Part shown: positions 16,850-24,540 of the stretch, in pieces
Layout of the letters: the number at the start of each line of letters is the position of its first letter
Position numbering within the stretch: position 1 is the first letter of the stretch
DNA from: JAPYWM01 sp964489015
Lineage (GTDB): Bacteria > Bacteroidota > Bacteroidia > SpSt-205
Assembly (NCBI GenBank): GCA_964489015.1
Contig: CAZAXD010000008.1
Coordinates: 1-62,217, forward strand
Length of the DNA: 62,217 bases
Direction of reading: 5' to 3'
Made by a program: the position numbers and the translations under genes
The notes under the pieces: model-generated
The model's input: the letters and a program-made list of their open reading frames with translations, nothing else
What the model was told of the DNA's origin: nothing
The model's database searches: none

Positions 16850-17509
16850 GCTGCAAACCTACAAAAGGCTTACGAGGGGCGCCCGATTTTGCGAAACCTT
16901 TCTTTGGAATTGGAAGCGGGGCGATTTTATGCGGTGATGGGGCACTCCGGTTCCGGTAAGACCACCCTACTCTACGTGCTTGCGTTATTAGAACGGCCTG
17001 ACGGCGGGGAGATTTGGTGGGAAGGTCGTTCGCTTCTGACCCTTTCTGCTTTTGAGCAGGCTCGTTGGCGTAATCGGCATGTGGGTTTTGTGTTTCAGTT
17101 TTTTCATTTAGTGGCGGAGCTGCGCGCTTGGGAAAATGTGGCGCTGCCGGCTGTCATTGCGGGGCGGTCTTTTGCTTCCCAAAAGCAGGCTGCGCTGGGT
17201 TGGTTAGAGCGGGTGGGGCTGGCTGACAAGGCGTTTGCCTTTCCCTCTAAGCTCTCGGGCGGAGAGCAGCAGCGAGTCGCAATTGCGCGGGCGCTCTTTC
17301 AGCGGCCTAAGCTGGTGCTGGCCGATGAGCCTACCGGAAACCTCGATCAGGAACAGGCCGAACACATTTGGCAGCTATTTACTCACCTTGTACGGGAGGA
17401 GGGAACCACGGTTTTAGCCGCCACCCACAATCCGGCTCTGGCAGAAACGGCCGACGTCACTTGGCGGCTACAGGGGGGGCTTTTGCGGAGAGCTTTTTCC
17501 CCCGCCTAA
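16829..17509 (+). CDS. ABC transporter ATP-binding protein, LolD/FtsE-like
   Basis: ATPase of the LolD/MacB-type ABC group, which powers lipoprotein release or similar non-transport work. Walker A GHSGSGKTT, Q-loop VFQFFHLVAELRAWENV, signature LSGGEQQRVAIARAL, Walker B LVLADEPTGNLD and the switch His in AATHNP are all present. ATG 16829 is preferred to 16814. Length 226 is typical of LolD. No LolC/LolE permease is adjacent, so its partner is elsewhere. The start region overlaps divergent gtrA by 21 bases. Confidence 0.92.
   Translation: MGQVLLHAANLQKAYEGRPILRNLSLELEAGRFYAVMGHSGSGKTTLLYVLALLERPDGGEIWWEGRSLLTLSAFEQARWRNRHVGFVFQFFHLVAELRAWENVALPAVIAGRSFASQKQAALGWLERVGLADKAFAFPSKLSGGEQQRVAIARALFQRPKLVLADEPTGNLDQEQAEHIWQLFTHLVREEGTTVLAATHNPALAETADVTWRLQGGLLRRAFSPA
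16853..16861 (-). promoter_or_regulatory. -7 promoter element for gtrA
   Basis: TAGGTTTGC on the minus strand, 3 bases before the GTG start and inside the coding region of the divergent ABC gene. Confidence 0.55.
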
Positions 17510-18674
17510 GAGCCCCGGACTGCTTTGAAGTGAGCCGTTTCGCAATAGCTTCTGCCTGAATGAAACCCACTGTGCCCACGGCACTAGTGGCTAGGACCAT
17601 CCCGACAATAGGAGTAGTTAGGTGCGAGGAGAGCGGGGCAAAGAGAAGGGAAAATTCTCCCTTGGGTAAAAAGCTGAGAGCCGCTCGCACTCGTCCCCTA
17701 GGCCCTAGTCCGTAGACATAAGCACCTAGCCAGGTGCTTGCGCCCTTGAGAAGCAGCCCTAAACCCGTTAGCCCCAGCATAAGTAACCAGGACACCGCTT
17801 CAAACTGAAACTTGGACGGAATGGAAAAAAAGAAGAGCCCAACAACTAACTCTTTGATGGCGGCTAAATTACGCTCCACTGCCTGAAAGAACGCGCTGTC
17901 CTCCGGAACCAAAACCCCCAGCAGGAAGGTAAGTAGCGCCCCAGAGAGCCCAATTTCGTGGCCGAGTGCACCAGCCCCCAGGACAATTCCCAAAATCCAA
18001 AAAGCTACCAGCGGATGAGAGGCCACCCGTTCAAAGAAAACCCGAAAACGCGGCAAAATCCAATGATATAGTCCAACAAATAGCACGAGGGTTGCGGCTA
18101 AAAGTCCCACCAACTTCAAAAGCGGACGCCATTCTAAGGCGGAGTTTCCCTCTAATGCTGTTAGCAGGACGACCCCAACGATGTCCTCGAAGATTAGCAC
18201 CCCGATGAGGAGTTCGGCTTCGGGGTTTGTTAAGCGCCGGGTATCCAGTAAGAGCCGCGCTACAATCGCCGTGCTAGAAGGATACAGGGCTGCACTTAGG
18301 AGGAGTCCCTCGCGGAAAGGCCAACCCACCAAACTTAGCAGCCCTAAGGGAAGGCCGAAACAAATCAAAAAGTCAATCAGGCCGGGCTTCCATAGCTGAC
18401 GCCCCATTTTGGTAAGCGCTTCCGGTGAATACTCCAGCCCAAGAAAAAAGAATAGAAGCCAGACCGCCACTTCGCTAATGATGGGGAAAACAGGCTCTAA
18501 GGGGAGCGGCAATACTTGCACACTTAGTAGGCCCAGCCCCAGAAAGCTTAGAATGGCAGGAATGCGCAAAAGCTCCAAGCCATAGACTACAACAAAGAGC
18601 CCCATGAGATACAGCCCTATCAGCCCGATAGAGTCCCACGGTACTAGACCAGCGTCTAAGACGAGGCCGTACAT
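17457..18674 (-). CDS. CPA2-family cation:proton antiporter, KhtU-like
   Basis: Membrane antiporter exchanging K+ or Na+ for H+. About twelve hydrophobic segments are seen. The CPA2 signature regions are LLFFFLGLEYSPEAL, ALYPSSTAIVARLL and LIFEDIVGVVLL (acidic residue in the core helix), then FLLGVLVPEDSAFF. It has no C-terminal TrkA-N domain. The preceding gene on the same strand is KhtT-like and overlaps by 19 bases, which is the layout of KhtTU-type K+/H+ antiporters. Its 3' end overlaps the convergent ABC gene by 53 bases. Confidence 0.9.
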   Translation of the reverse strand: MYGLVLDAGLVPWDSIGLIGLYLMGLFVVVYGLELLRIPAILSFLGLGLLSVQVLPLPLEPVFPIISEVAVWLLFFFLGLEYSPEALTKMGRQLWKPGLIDFLICFGLPLGLLSLVGWPFREGLLLSAALYPSSTAIVARLLLDTRRLTNPEAELLIGVLIFEDIVGVVLLTALEGNSALEWRPLLKLVGLLAATLVLFVGLYHWILPRFRVFFERVASHPLVAFWILGIVLGAGALGHEIGLSGALLTFLLGVLVPEDSAFFQAVERNLAAIKELVVGLFFFSIPSKFQFEAVSWLLMLGLTGLGLLLKGASTWLGAYVYGLGPRGRVRAALSFLPKGEFSLLFAPLSSHLTTPIVGMVLATSAVGTVGFIQAEAIAKRLTSKQSGALRRGKKLSAKAPPVAAK

Positions 18675-19144
18675 AACTTGAGAAAAGCCTCTATCTGGGA
18701 GCGGGTGCCAACGGCTACTAGGGTATCACCGCTTTGGATTTTTTCATTGTAGGGGTCGGGAGCGGGGATGATGGTCTCGTCCCGGAGGATAGCAATGACG
18801 GAGACGCCCGTTTGGCGACGTACGGCCAGGTCCGCTAAGGTTCTGTCCTGCAATTGGCACCCCTTTTCAACGGGTACCCACTCCATCACGAGCTGACTAA
18901 AGATAAGATTTATCTTATCGGTGGGGAGTGGTTGGTAGCGCACACCGCCCAGGATAAAAGCAAGTTCTCGCGCCTCCTCATCCGTTAGCGGTAAAGCGTA
19001 GAGGGGATCTTCTTCCTCTGGTGGCGTAATGGAGATTTCTCGCTGGCCAGTCTGGTGCAGGACGATAGTAATTTGGTCGCCTGTCGCGAGGGTGAGGACG
19101 TACTTCTTGCCAAAGCCCGGTAAAGCGGATTCGCGAAGTTACAC
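18656..19144 (-). pseudogene. KhtT-like TrkA-C regulatory subunit with a stop at codon 2
   Basis: Regulatory subunit for the antiporter that follows. The frame from 19138 to 18656 aligns over its whole length with KhtT: LRESALPGFGKKYVL at the N-terminus, LTDEEARELAFILGG in the middle, then the TrkA-C domain with VRRQTGVSVIAILRD and SGDTLVAVGTRSQI. No ATG, GTG or TTG occurs in frame before GTG 18943, which would lose half the protein. Immediately upstream the frame reads GTG (19144), TAA (19141-19139), CTT, CGC, GAA. A TAAATTCGC promoter-like element ends 3 bases before that GTG. The natural reading is a start codon followed by a nonsense codon: a real mutation or a base error. A non-standard start at CTT is the alternative. 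Confidence 0.7.
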
Positions 19145-19198
19145 CAAGCGAATTTAGGCAATTGCAGGAGATAGGAGCGGCTTGCTACCTATCAACTC

Positions 19199-19217
19199 CA
19201 GGCTTTTGCAAGGCCTG
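19199..19217 (-). terminator. Weak hairpin after the T9SS cargo pseudogene
   Basis: A CAGGC...GCCTG stem with a 9-base loop, no clear U-tract, in the roughly 100-base gap between the pseudogene and khtT. Little else is visible in that gap. Confidence 0.25.
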
Positions 19218-19246
19218 CCCCTACTCGCGCACCAGGCGAGCACTTC

Positions 19247-20691
19247 CTATGGCCCGTCCTTTACCCGGTGCACGATAAGGTGGTAGCAACCGGCGGAGAG
19301 GGTCGAAACGTCCAAGTACGGATTATGACCGTCAAAGCGCCCGGTCTGCACAGGACGGCCCAGCAGGTCGTAAATGACGTACGTGTGTTCGCCAGCTGTC
19401 AACCCAAAGACCCATGTATCCGATGAGGCCGGATTAGGACTTAGGCGAAGGATTAGACTAGCGTGGTGGGCGGTGCCCAGGAAAGAGGCAGGCTGCTGCC
19501 ACGCATACACGCGCACAGCACCGACGAAACCGCTCGCATTGGCCGAGGCACTGGCCCCCAAATGTGGGTATCCGGCGCCTGCACGTCACGCCCAAAGTAA
19601 TTGTATTCAGCGCTGCCGGGAATGGTTTGACCCCACAAAACCCAATCACTTCCGTTGTAGCGGTAAACTCTGACGTAGCCGGTATTGATATTGTTTACAT
19701 CGCCGCTCGGAGCTCCTACCACGACGATATCTGGACGGGGCATTGCTACCGCATAGCCAAACTGCCCCCCGAAATCGATGCCTGTGAGCGCAGAGCCTTT
19801 CTGAACCCAATTCCTACCGCTCCAGGCGTACACGCGGACCACGCCGGCGGGCTGGCCGGCGGGACCACCTGTGGGACCGTCCTCGGGCGCACCGATGGCA
19901 ATTGTATTCGGATCAGGCATGCTTATGGGTTTGCCTATATCTATGCCGTAGGCGCCGCCATTTGGTATTGAAAGAGGTGGTCCTTTTTGAATCCAGCGGT
20001 TATTGGGGTTTAGGGTGTAGACTTGGACAATACGAGCCCCACTCATGCTGACGGCCATGGTATTGGGATCAGGCATGCTTAGGGCGGAGCCGGCGTAAGC
20101 ATATTGCGAGGGGCCATCGATGGTATCTCCCTTTGGAACCCACGTAGTGCCGTTGTAGCGATAAACGTATACCCGTCCAGCTTCGAAACCCCCGCTGCTG
20201 ATTCGATTGGGAGTGCCTATAGCTAATGTGTTAGAATCAGGCATAGCCAAAGCATATCCGAAATTATCTGACACGGTTTCAGCCCATAAGGTGTCTCCCC
20301 GTCGTATCCAGTTAGAGCCCACCAGTCTGTAGGTGAGAACCGCTGTATTACCCTGGGTTGATAGGGTCAGCGTACTAGCACTACTCATGACAACACAATC
20401 ACCTAAATTGTGACTGGTCGCACTGCCTAGAATGTCATTGCCGTGTTGCATCCAACTGCTACCATTCCATCGGTATACCCGTACGAGGCCCCGGTTGCTA
20501 ATTGAATTTGCATCGTAGAAAGGGGCACCTATGGCTATGGTATTGGTGTCTGGCATGCTGATTCGCACACCCCATTGATCTTCTGCCTGTCCTGAGGCCA
20601 TGTCATTGCCGCGTTGGGACCAGTTTTGCGCGAGGAGCATGCTCTAAGAGAGTACAAAAGCTCCACTTATGATTATTATTAAGCGCTTCAT
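19247..20691 (-). pseudogene. T9SS-secreted FG-GAP-like propeller protein, disrupted twice
   Basis: The gene begins at ATG 20691 with a signal peptide (MKRLIIIISGAFVLS), then an in-frame TAG at 20646-20644, then SMLLA and a likely cleavage before QNWSQRG. About six propeller-like repeats follow, each with a MPDxNTIAIGAP-like strand and a VRVYRWNGSSW-like strand. At the G5 tract 19559-19555 the frame shifts; adding one G restores DTHIWGASASANASG and continues into a type A T9SS sorting domain (LSPNPASSDTWVFGL, YDLLGRPVQTG, LSAGCYHLIV). An intact version would be about 480 residues, exported by Sec and then the type IX system. Two independent lesions favour a true pseudogene, though sequence errors are possible. 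Confidence 0.8.
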
Positions 20692-20694
20692 TTG

Positions 20695-20703
20695 ACAAAA
20701 GTA
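20695..20703 (-). promoter_or_regulatory. -7 promoter element for the T9SS cargo pseudogene
   Basis: TACTTTTGT, 3 bases before ATG 20691, in an AT-rich 72-base gap after bshB1. It supports the upstream ATG and so the reading of an internal TAG. Confidence 0.55.
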
Positions 20704-20763
20704 AGCAAAGTGAATTAACTCAACTGTGATCAAATGAAGATTGCGTACAATTAACCGAATCGG

Positions 20764-21471
20764 CTAGGCTAGCAAAAGGTCAAACCGATCGATAGGGGGT
20801 GGGGTGCGTAGACAGAAGCCCTCGCCGTAGCTTGCGCCGATGAAGTGTCCCATTTCACGGGCTCGCGCTTCGAGGTGTGGGAAAAAATCGGGGCGCGTTA
20901 GATACGAGGCCGGTTCTGAGTCCTCGGCCGTTCGAAAGAACTGACTCCGGTGTGCTGCCACGAGCTGTAGTTTTTGCTCCCAAAAAGGAGTAATATCGAC
21001 CACGAACGAGGGCATGAGCCACCGATCCTGAATCATGAAAAGGATACGCTGAGGACGATGAGGCGGATAGTGCGTAGTTATTTTATGAAGGCCACTTAGA
21101 AAAGCGGCCCTTTCTACGAGGGCGGCGGCGCGACCGTGGTCAGGGTGTCGGTCCTCCAGGGCATTTGTTAGTACGAGTCGAGGCCGAAACCGCCGAATGA
21201 GGTCGATCAGGGTCATAAGGTGAGCGTGCTTATCGCTAAAAAAGCCATCTTCCCAGCCAAGACATAGCCGGGCTAGGGGCCTAAGATAACGAGCGGCACT
21301 CAGGGTCTCCTGCCAGCGGCGGGCGGGTGTGCCTCGGGTGCCTAATTGACCAGCTGTCAGCTCGACCATCACCAAGGAAGCGCCCTGACTGCACCAGCGT
21401 AATAAGGTCCCGCCAGCGCCAAGCTCTGCATCATCCGGGTGCGCTACAATCGTCATCAGATCTACCGCCAT
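20764..21471 (-). CDS. bshB1: Bacillithiol biosynthesis deacetylase BshB1
   Basis: Zinc-dependent LmbE/PIG-L deacetylase that removes the acetyl group from GlcNAc-malate during bacillithiol synthesis. The zinc motif is AHPDDAELGAGGTL, with the third ligand in DRHPDHGRAA. GQLGTRGT and the C-terminal IGASYGEGF are the features that set BshB1 apart from generic LmbE proteins. Length 235 is normal. ATG 21471 is supported by the nearby TATCTTCGC element. bshA and bshC are not in the window. Confidence 0.88.
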   Translation of the reverse strand: MAVDLMTIVAHPDDAELGAGGTLLRWCSQGASLVMVELTAGQLGTRGTPARRWQETLSAARYLRPLARLCLGWEDGFFSDKHAHLMTLIDLIRRFRPRLVLTNALEDRHPDHGRAAALVERAAFLSGLHKITTHYPPHRPQRILFMIQDRWLMPSFVVDITPFWEQKLQLVAAHRSQFFRTAEDSEPASYLTRPDFFPHLEARAREMGHFIGASYGEGFCLRTPPPIDRFDLLLA

Positions 21472-21474
21472 GGG

Positions 21475-21483
21475 GCGAAGATA
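21475..21483 (-). promoter_or_regulatory. Variant -7 promoter element for bshB1
   Basis: TATCTTCGC, 3 bases before ATG 21471. It is the TTCG variant also seen before slipin. Confidence 0.4.
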
Positions 21484-21495
21484 GGACTCGGTGGG

Positions 21496-21546
21496 CTCTG
21501 TGGCTCGGTGGTGCAGGGAATCTCGTCACACCACAGAGCCACAGAG
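21496..21546. repeat. Imperfect inverted repeat with ACAGAG units beside GxxExxY
   Basis: The left arm (21496-21513) CTCTGTGGCTCGGTGGTG pairs with the right arm (21529-21546) at 17 of 18 positions around a 15-base loop. The right arm itself holds two CCACAGAG units. It fills the gap between bshB1 and the GxxExxY gene. A related CACAGAG stretch follows that gene. It may be a terminator for neither gene, since bshB1 starts here and GxxExxY follows; a mobile or regulatory repeat is more likely. Confidence 0.6.
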
Positions 21547-21584
21547 ATTGCTAAAATGTAGGGTATAATCATTTTTTTAGTAGC

Positions 21585-21972
21585 ATGGAGTGGTCGATGG
21601 AGGAGCTTAATCAATTGACCCATCAAATCATTGGTTCTGCGATAGAGGTTCACAAAGCACTAGGGCCCGGCCTACCGAGAAGTGCATATGAGCGCTGCTT
21701 GTGCTGGGAGTTAAGTCAAAGGAAAATCCCTTTCGAACGTCGCATATCCATCCCGGTATTATACAAGGGTTTGCGGTTAGAATGGGGTTATCATGCGGAT
21801 TTGGTGGTTGCGAGCGCAGTTTTGGTACAAGTAAAAGCGGTGGCGGAGATTTTGCCCATTCATGAGGCGCAGTTGTTTACTCTTTTACGTTTAGGGGGGG
21901 TGGCGTTTAGGATTACTGCTAAACTTCAACGTACCGGTTCTAAAAGACAGGATCCGTCGGTCGATCCTTTAG
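21585..21972 (+). pseudogene. GxxExxY family protein, frameshifted at a G7 tract
   Basis: Member of the GxxExxY family (PD-(D/E)xK nuclease-like fold, role unknown). The N-terminal part matches: LTHQIIGSAIEVHKALGPGL, then SAYERCLCWEL with the Y of GxxExxY, GYHADLVV with the conserved Asp, and LPIHEAQLFTLLRLGG. At the G7 run 21894-21900 the family frame is lost. Removing one G gives WRLGLLLNFNVPVLKDRIRR and a stop at 21972, exactly the family ending; the actual frame runs on to 21995 as unrelated sequence. The usual ExK of the nuclease core reads QVK here, so a catalytic Glu is also missing. It may be a decayed copy, a sequence error or a slippage-dependent gene. Confidence 0.8.
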
Positions 21973-21978
21973 TCTCCT

Positions 21979-22007
21979 CACCACCGAGACCCTGAGCCCA
22001 CAGAGGA
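21979..22007. repeat. ACAGAG-like degenerate repeat after the GxxExxY gene
   Basis: CACCACCGAGACCC followed by CCCACAGAGGA, seven bases after the restored stop of GxxExxY. It resembles the arm at 21529-21546, so the gene is bracketed by related short repeats. Confidence 0.4.
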
Positions 22008-22018
22008 GCCCCTTATCG

Positions 22019-22027
22019 TAGCTTTGC
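22019..22027 (+). promoter_or_regulatory. -7 promoter element for the PKD-domain protein
   Basis: TAGCTTTGC, 4 bases before GTG 22032. Confidence 0.55.
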
Positions 22028-22031
22028 CCTC

Positions 22032-23471
22032 GTGCGGTATCTCCTTTTTGGTTTCTTGTTTTTGTTGTTATGGGCGCAGGGGCGGTATTATGCTTGGGAG
22101 CGGCACTTTTTTGTGGGGAAGCAAGACGATGAATGGCCACTTACGGCGATTAGAGGTGGGGATGGGTACTTGTATATAGCCGGGGAGGCTTCTGATCGAG
22201 GCACGGAGTTGACGGACGGTTGGCTGGCTAGTTTGTCCGAAAAGGGTGATATGCGTTGGCAGGTGCGGTTAGGGGGGCTTGGGCCGGATCGGATTTTAGA
22301 CCTTGTCTGGGCTGATACGGTCATTTACTTCTGCGGCATTAGTGGGTCTGCGCTGCTACATCCGCAAGCGATGCCGCTGAGTCGCCGAGCAGATTACTGG
22401 GTCGGAGCGGTTGAAGCAGAGACAGGCCGGCTTGTATGGCAGCGCACCTGGGGCAGTTCGGAGGTGGATCACGCCTATAGTCTGGTACTGACGCCGTATC
22501 GGACGCTGATAGTAGTCGGGGCCACCTGGGAAGATACCACCCTTGGGCTACAGCCGGTCCTGCATGTGGTCAACGCTCGCACAGGCGAAGTGCTGCAACG
22601 TCGACTGCTTGGACGACAAGGGGCACTGTACCAGATTAGGATGGCTAAGCCGGGGCTTTATGCCTGTATTGGTGAGCAGGACTATCGCCCGGTCGTTCTG
22701 GCAGTGGATGATGTTTTACAGGTTTTGTGGCGAATACCACTCCAGTTTCATCCCTTTCCGGCTCGGTTGTATACGCTCACCATTCGAAGGGACGGTTTTT
22801 GGCTGGTGGGCGGCGTATACGAAGGCACTTGGGGCCTCAGTGCCTTCTCGCCGGAGGGCCGTGTGGTGTGGGAAAGACGCTGGGACCTGCCTGACGCAAG
22901 CGGGAGTCTTTTAGCGCTTAGTGAAGGGGAAATCGGCGAAATCTGGGCGGGGGGATACATGGAGGCGGCGGCGATGAGCCATCCGGCTTATCGAGGGGGG
23001 CAAGACGCCTGGTTTAGCTGCCTGGATGCAAGGGGACAAGTTATTTGGGAAATGAGCTTTGGAGGCCCGCGGGATGAAAAGCTCATAGCGATTCTCCCAC
23101 AAGCGGACCGGCTCTATCTCGTCATGCAGAAACAGAACTACTTTCAAGAGACCCCCCCTCATCAAGACGCCTGGGTCGTCGTGCTACGGGGATACGCTTG
23201 TGATAGTCTCCCGCTGGCTATTCGCCAGGATGTGCCAACGCTCAAGGAAAAGGCAGGGCGTCCTATTCGGTTTTGGATAGATCACCCCAGCTTTTTAGAA
23301 GTGGAGAAGGTTATATGGGATTTTGGCGACGAGACACAAGCTGAGGGGCTTCAGGTCGAGCGTATTTTTGGTGTGCCGGGCGTGTACCATGTAGAGGCCC
23401 GTGTTTTTCCTAAGCGCGGCTGCGGTTATGTCACCGTAGGCCCTATCACCCTGCGAATCACCCGCCCTTAA
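22032..23471 (+). CDS. Secreted beta-propeller protein with a C-terminal PKD domain
   Basis: Exported protein of unknown function. GTG 22032 gives a signal peptide (MRYLLFGFLFLLLWAQG) likely cut before Gln. Residues 30-390 are repeated four-strand blades of quinoprotein/SBBP-like type: GGDGYLYIAGEAS, DTVIYFCGISG, LLALSEGEIGEIWAGGYM and QADRLYLVMQ. The C-terminal 80 residues resemble a PKD fold, with VIWDFGDETQAEG and GVYHVEARVF. There is no T9SS sorting domain, so it probably stays in the periplasm or at the surface by other means. The 3' end overlaps the convergent PorV-like gene by 14 bases. Confidence 0.8.
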   Translation: MRYLLFGFLFLLLWAQGRYYAWERHFFVGKQDDEWPLTAIRGGDGYLYIAGEASDRGTELTDGWLASLSEKGDMRWQVRLGGLGPDRILDLVWADTVIYFCGISGSALLHPQAMPLSRRADYWVGAVEAETGRLVWQRTWGSSEVDHAYSLVLTPYRTLIVVGATWEDTTLGLQPVLHVVNARTGEVLQRRLLGRQGALYQIRMAKPGLYACIGEQDYRPVVLAVDDVLQVLWRIPLQFHPFPARLYTLTIRRDGFWLVGGVYEGTWGLSAFSPEGRVVWERRWDLPDASGSLLALSEGEIGEIWAGGYMEAAAMSHPAYRGGQDAWFSCLDARGQVIWEMSFGGPRDEKLIAILPQADRLYLVMQKQNYFQETPPHQDAWVVVLRGYACDSLPLAIRQDVPTLKEKAGRPIRFWIDHPSFLEVEKVIWDFGDETQAEGLQVERIFGVPGVYHVEARVFPKRGCGYVTVGPITLRITRP

Positions 23472-24540
23472 GCAGACGTTGACGCAGTTCAGGGGCTAGG
23501 TTTATCCGCAGCGATATCAAGTGCGAATAAAGTCCTTGGGAAAAGCCCGTGAAATTCGCTAGAGCATAGTCAAGTCCGAAATACCACAGATTGAGACCAA
23601 TGCCAGCGGTTGGGTAAAAGGTGAGGTAGGAACGATTATCCCAGCGTCTCTGCTGCTGAAACGTAGAGGCCCCTATCCGCAGGGCAACCCAATGTCGATA
23701 ACGGACTTCCAGCCCGCTGGCGATGTCTACACTAAAAGGCCGGCCAGGTATCAGGACGTTTCTGGGGCCATCGCTGTAAATGATTAGGTCTAACATGGGC
23801 TGAACGGGAAAGCGCTTTTCTGCCCACAGGGTGTAGCTCGTTCCTAGTCGTAGAGACGGACGCGTCCACTCTATGGAGTTTTGGGGGATCTCATTGCCTG
23901 TCAGGCGGAAGGCTTCCTCAAATGTTTCTGTGTTGAAAGTCCAAGCATTGAAAGTAGACGTCCCATCGTAAAGGCAGACCCCGGCGCGCCACGGCCCACG
24001 CTTGTACAGTAGCCCTACATCTAGTCCAAACCCCCAGGCCGTGGCAAACGGCCCCAGCACGCGGTGAATGACCTTGATACTAGCTCCAAGCGAGAGGCTA
24101 GTATCGATCACCGCCCGCGCATAAGAAAGATAGAGCGCCATATCCGCTACGGAAAACTTGGTAATCCTAGAGAAGTCATAGCTCCGTCCATCGTAAAACC
24201 GCAGTGTATTGGGAATATCATCGATCCCTAAACGGATAAAGCTTATGGCAAAGCGCTGAGTCGGCTCTCGGAAGGGTAGGGCCAAGGCGCCGTAGTCATA
24301 CTTGGCGACACTGGCGAAATACTCGCTATGCATTAGCATCAGCTGAGGGTAAGAGGGCGTATTAAGCAAGGCGGCAGGGTTCCAATAACCGGCCGTAACG
24401 TCTCGGACGCTACTAGCCTGGGCATTGCCCAGTCCTGCTGCCTGAGCCCCTACGCCAATCTTGAGAAACTCATTGCTGTATTTAACTTGAGCCCAAAGAA
24501 CGCTGCTAATCAGCCCGTATATCGTACCCCAATAACGCAT
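23458..24540 (-). CDS. PorV/PorQ-family outer-membrane barrel protein
   Basis: FadL-like outer-membrane protein of the type IX secretion group. After a signal peptide (LISSVLWA, cleavage before QVKYSNEF) comes the family N-terminus FLKIGVGAQAAGLGNAQAS, then DVTAGYWNPAAL, the strongest PorV/PorQ mark. The rest is amphipathic strands with aromatic ends and a C-terminal barrel strand. Length 360 fits PorV or PorQ. PorV shuttles T9SS cargo to the attachment complex. Which of the two it is cannot be settled by eye. Its start lies 31 bases inside the TPR-SpoIIE gene, so both are probably translated together. Confidence 0.85.
   Translation of the reverse strand: MRYWGTIYGLISSVLWAQVKYSNEFLKIGVGAQAAGLGNAQASSVRDVTAGYWNPAALLNTPSYPQLMLMHSEYFASVAKYDYGALALPFREPTQRFAISFIRLGIDDIPNTLRFYDGRSYDFSRITKFSVADMALYLSYARAVIDTSLSLGASIKVIHRVLGPFATAWGFGLDVGLLYKRGPWRAGVCLYDGTSTFNAWTFNTETFEEAFRLTGNEIPQNSIEWTRPSLRLGTSYTLWAEKRFPVQPMLDLIIYSDGPRNVLIPGRPFSVDIASGLEVRYRHWVALRIGASTFQQQRRWDNRSYLTFYPTAGIGLNLWYFGLDYALANFTGFSQGLYSHLISLRINLAPELRQRLLKGG

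Noticed and set aside
19249..19561. Independent small gene with a T9SS domain
   Set aside because: It starts inside a propeller repeat and completes the frame of the upstream gene when one G is added, so it is the 3' part of the same pseudogene.
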